From Margaritifera margaritifera (taxonomy: Eukaryota; Mollusca; Bivalvia; Unionida; Margaritiferidae): 64,000 bases of DNA. Within the stretch, counting starts at the first letter, position 1; each line of letters starts with the position of its first letter. The notes under the pieces were generated by a model. It worked only from the letters and a program-made list of their open reading frames with translations. It was not told the DNA's origin and did no database searches. The translations under genes and the position numbers were made by a program. The stretch spans positions 434,001 to 498,000 of the forward strand of contig JAQPZY010001625.1 in NCBI GenBank assembly GCA_029931535.1, read 5' to 3'. Shown here in pieces: positions 63,016 to 64,000 of the stretch.

Positions 63016-64000
63016 GCATCGATAACTTGCACACAATGGGGTCTAAAACATCGGCTGCAGCATAGGCGAGGGGGCAGCAAGTTACTAGTGTACCTCTGAA
63101 AAATATTGGAATTCTTGTTTTATAATCGCATTGGGAATAATTGTCAATAAATAACATTGCAAGTAATAGTGACATTTCTGCTCATCCTTGAGTGCCAATT
63201 TTGGGAATTTTAAGATTACTACAAACTTTGGAACTTGCTTCTCAATAATTAACCCGATCTGTAAAACAAGGCTTTTCATGCACCAGTACATCTTTCGCTT
63301 GGTTCCCTTGCTATCCATGATCACATATGAGTAGGATAAACCACTGATTAATGTTAGATACTTTAATTATGCTGCTTGCATAATAATATTTATAACAGTG
63401 TTCAGTTGGTCCTCTGAAATTAATTGACTTGACACACGACCATTACCACTAACTTGTACGCAGATAGGATTTGCATGCATTTTAACTTTTATATTCTAAC
63501 CCTTTTATTTGATTTGATACAAAGCACATAATAAACGTGATAATACAAAGCAGGTTAACTTTTAATTGATTGTTCCAATGCAACAACACTTCTGCAAGTA
63601 GATCAAAACACAGTCAACACTTAATTAGGTTCTTACGGAAATACTCGCGGACATAGCTCTCTGTGATAGTTAATTGACACTTTTCATGTTTGAATACAAG
63701 AGGGTGTATTGCATTTATGATGGTAACACTGAAATTGAATTAAAAGATAAAACTACTAAAACACGAATTTCACTTGACAAAACTTATTTAACTGGTATTT
63801 ATTTCTTAAAGTGTTGCTATCAACAGGCATTACTAAAATGATTAAAATGTTGTCATATATTGTTATTTACAGTGTACTGAGAATTTTGTATAAAGAAAAT
63901 TTAACAAAATATATGACTTCTTATTAAAAGTTGCAAATTTCATGATGTTGATTCATATTTCTGGGCACTAACCATCATTTTCGACTATAAAAAGTGATAT
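63016..64000. other. No gene recognised
   Basis: A 79-residue open minus-strand frame at 63,085-63,324 (MDSKGTKRKMYWCMKSLVL at its start) could be an old coding relic, but I cannot assign it. The rest is AT-rich. Confidence 0.35.

Overview
This window is animal nuclear DNA: AT-rich, sparse in genes, with spliced genes, tRNA-derived SINEs, LINEs, a Penelope-like element, hAT, pogo/Tigger and DIRS relics, and many minisatellites. The mix of repeats fits a lophotrochozoan, most likely a bivalve mollusc. In particular there are dispersed elements with a core of ~100-150 bp repeats followed by a short ACAG/ACGG-type tail. The species call is inference.

Layout. The left edge (142-314, +) is the last exon of an arylsulfatase B-type sulfatase; its 3' flank carries a duplicated AATAAA. 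From 315 to about 19,000 is intergenic DNA with minisatellites, a TIR element with a 5-bp TSD (2962-3833), two SINEs with clear TSDs, and most of a cluster of ~215-bp double-hairpin MITEs. One MITE sits inside a 31-bp minisatellite, so its TA target duplication can be read directly. From 19,020 to 36,907 (-) is one complete gene that I assembled from five exons with matching splice phases. It encodes a 165-aa VOPP1/WBP1-like single-pass membrane protein with a signal peptide, a cysteine-rich lumenal part, one TM segment and a PPxY tail, and it has a 29-nt micro-exon. Its introns hold a SINE, a MITE, a Tigger pseudogene, a DIRS-type recombinase fragment and three families of core-repeat elements.

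From 37,567 to 39,090 is a hAT-like element with an 8-bp TSD. From 42,717 to 55,543 is a nested complex. A hAT-type transposon (TIR CAGTGnTCTCCCnAG, 5-bp TSD ACTTT) is split near the start of its transposase gene by three L1/Tx1-type LINE copies in head-to-tail order on the minus strand: a 6.4-kb full-length copy with intact ORF2 and a 10-bp TSD (C), a 5'-truncated copy whose ORF2 is largely replaced by an opposite-strand Penelope-like fragment (B), and an ORF1-only half-LINE (A).

From 55,544 to 64,000 there is no recognisable gene. It holds long (CT)n/(AT)n tracts, a near-identical 1.4-kb tandem duplication (58,969-61,850), and a 170-bp segment that is ~99% identical, inverted, to 40,655-40,824. 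No prokaryotic, viral or CRISPR feature was seen.
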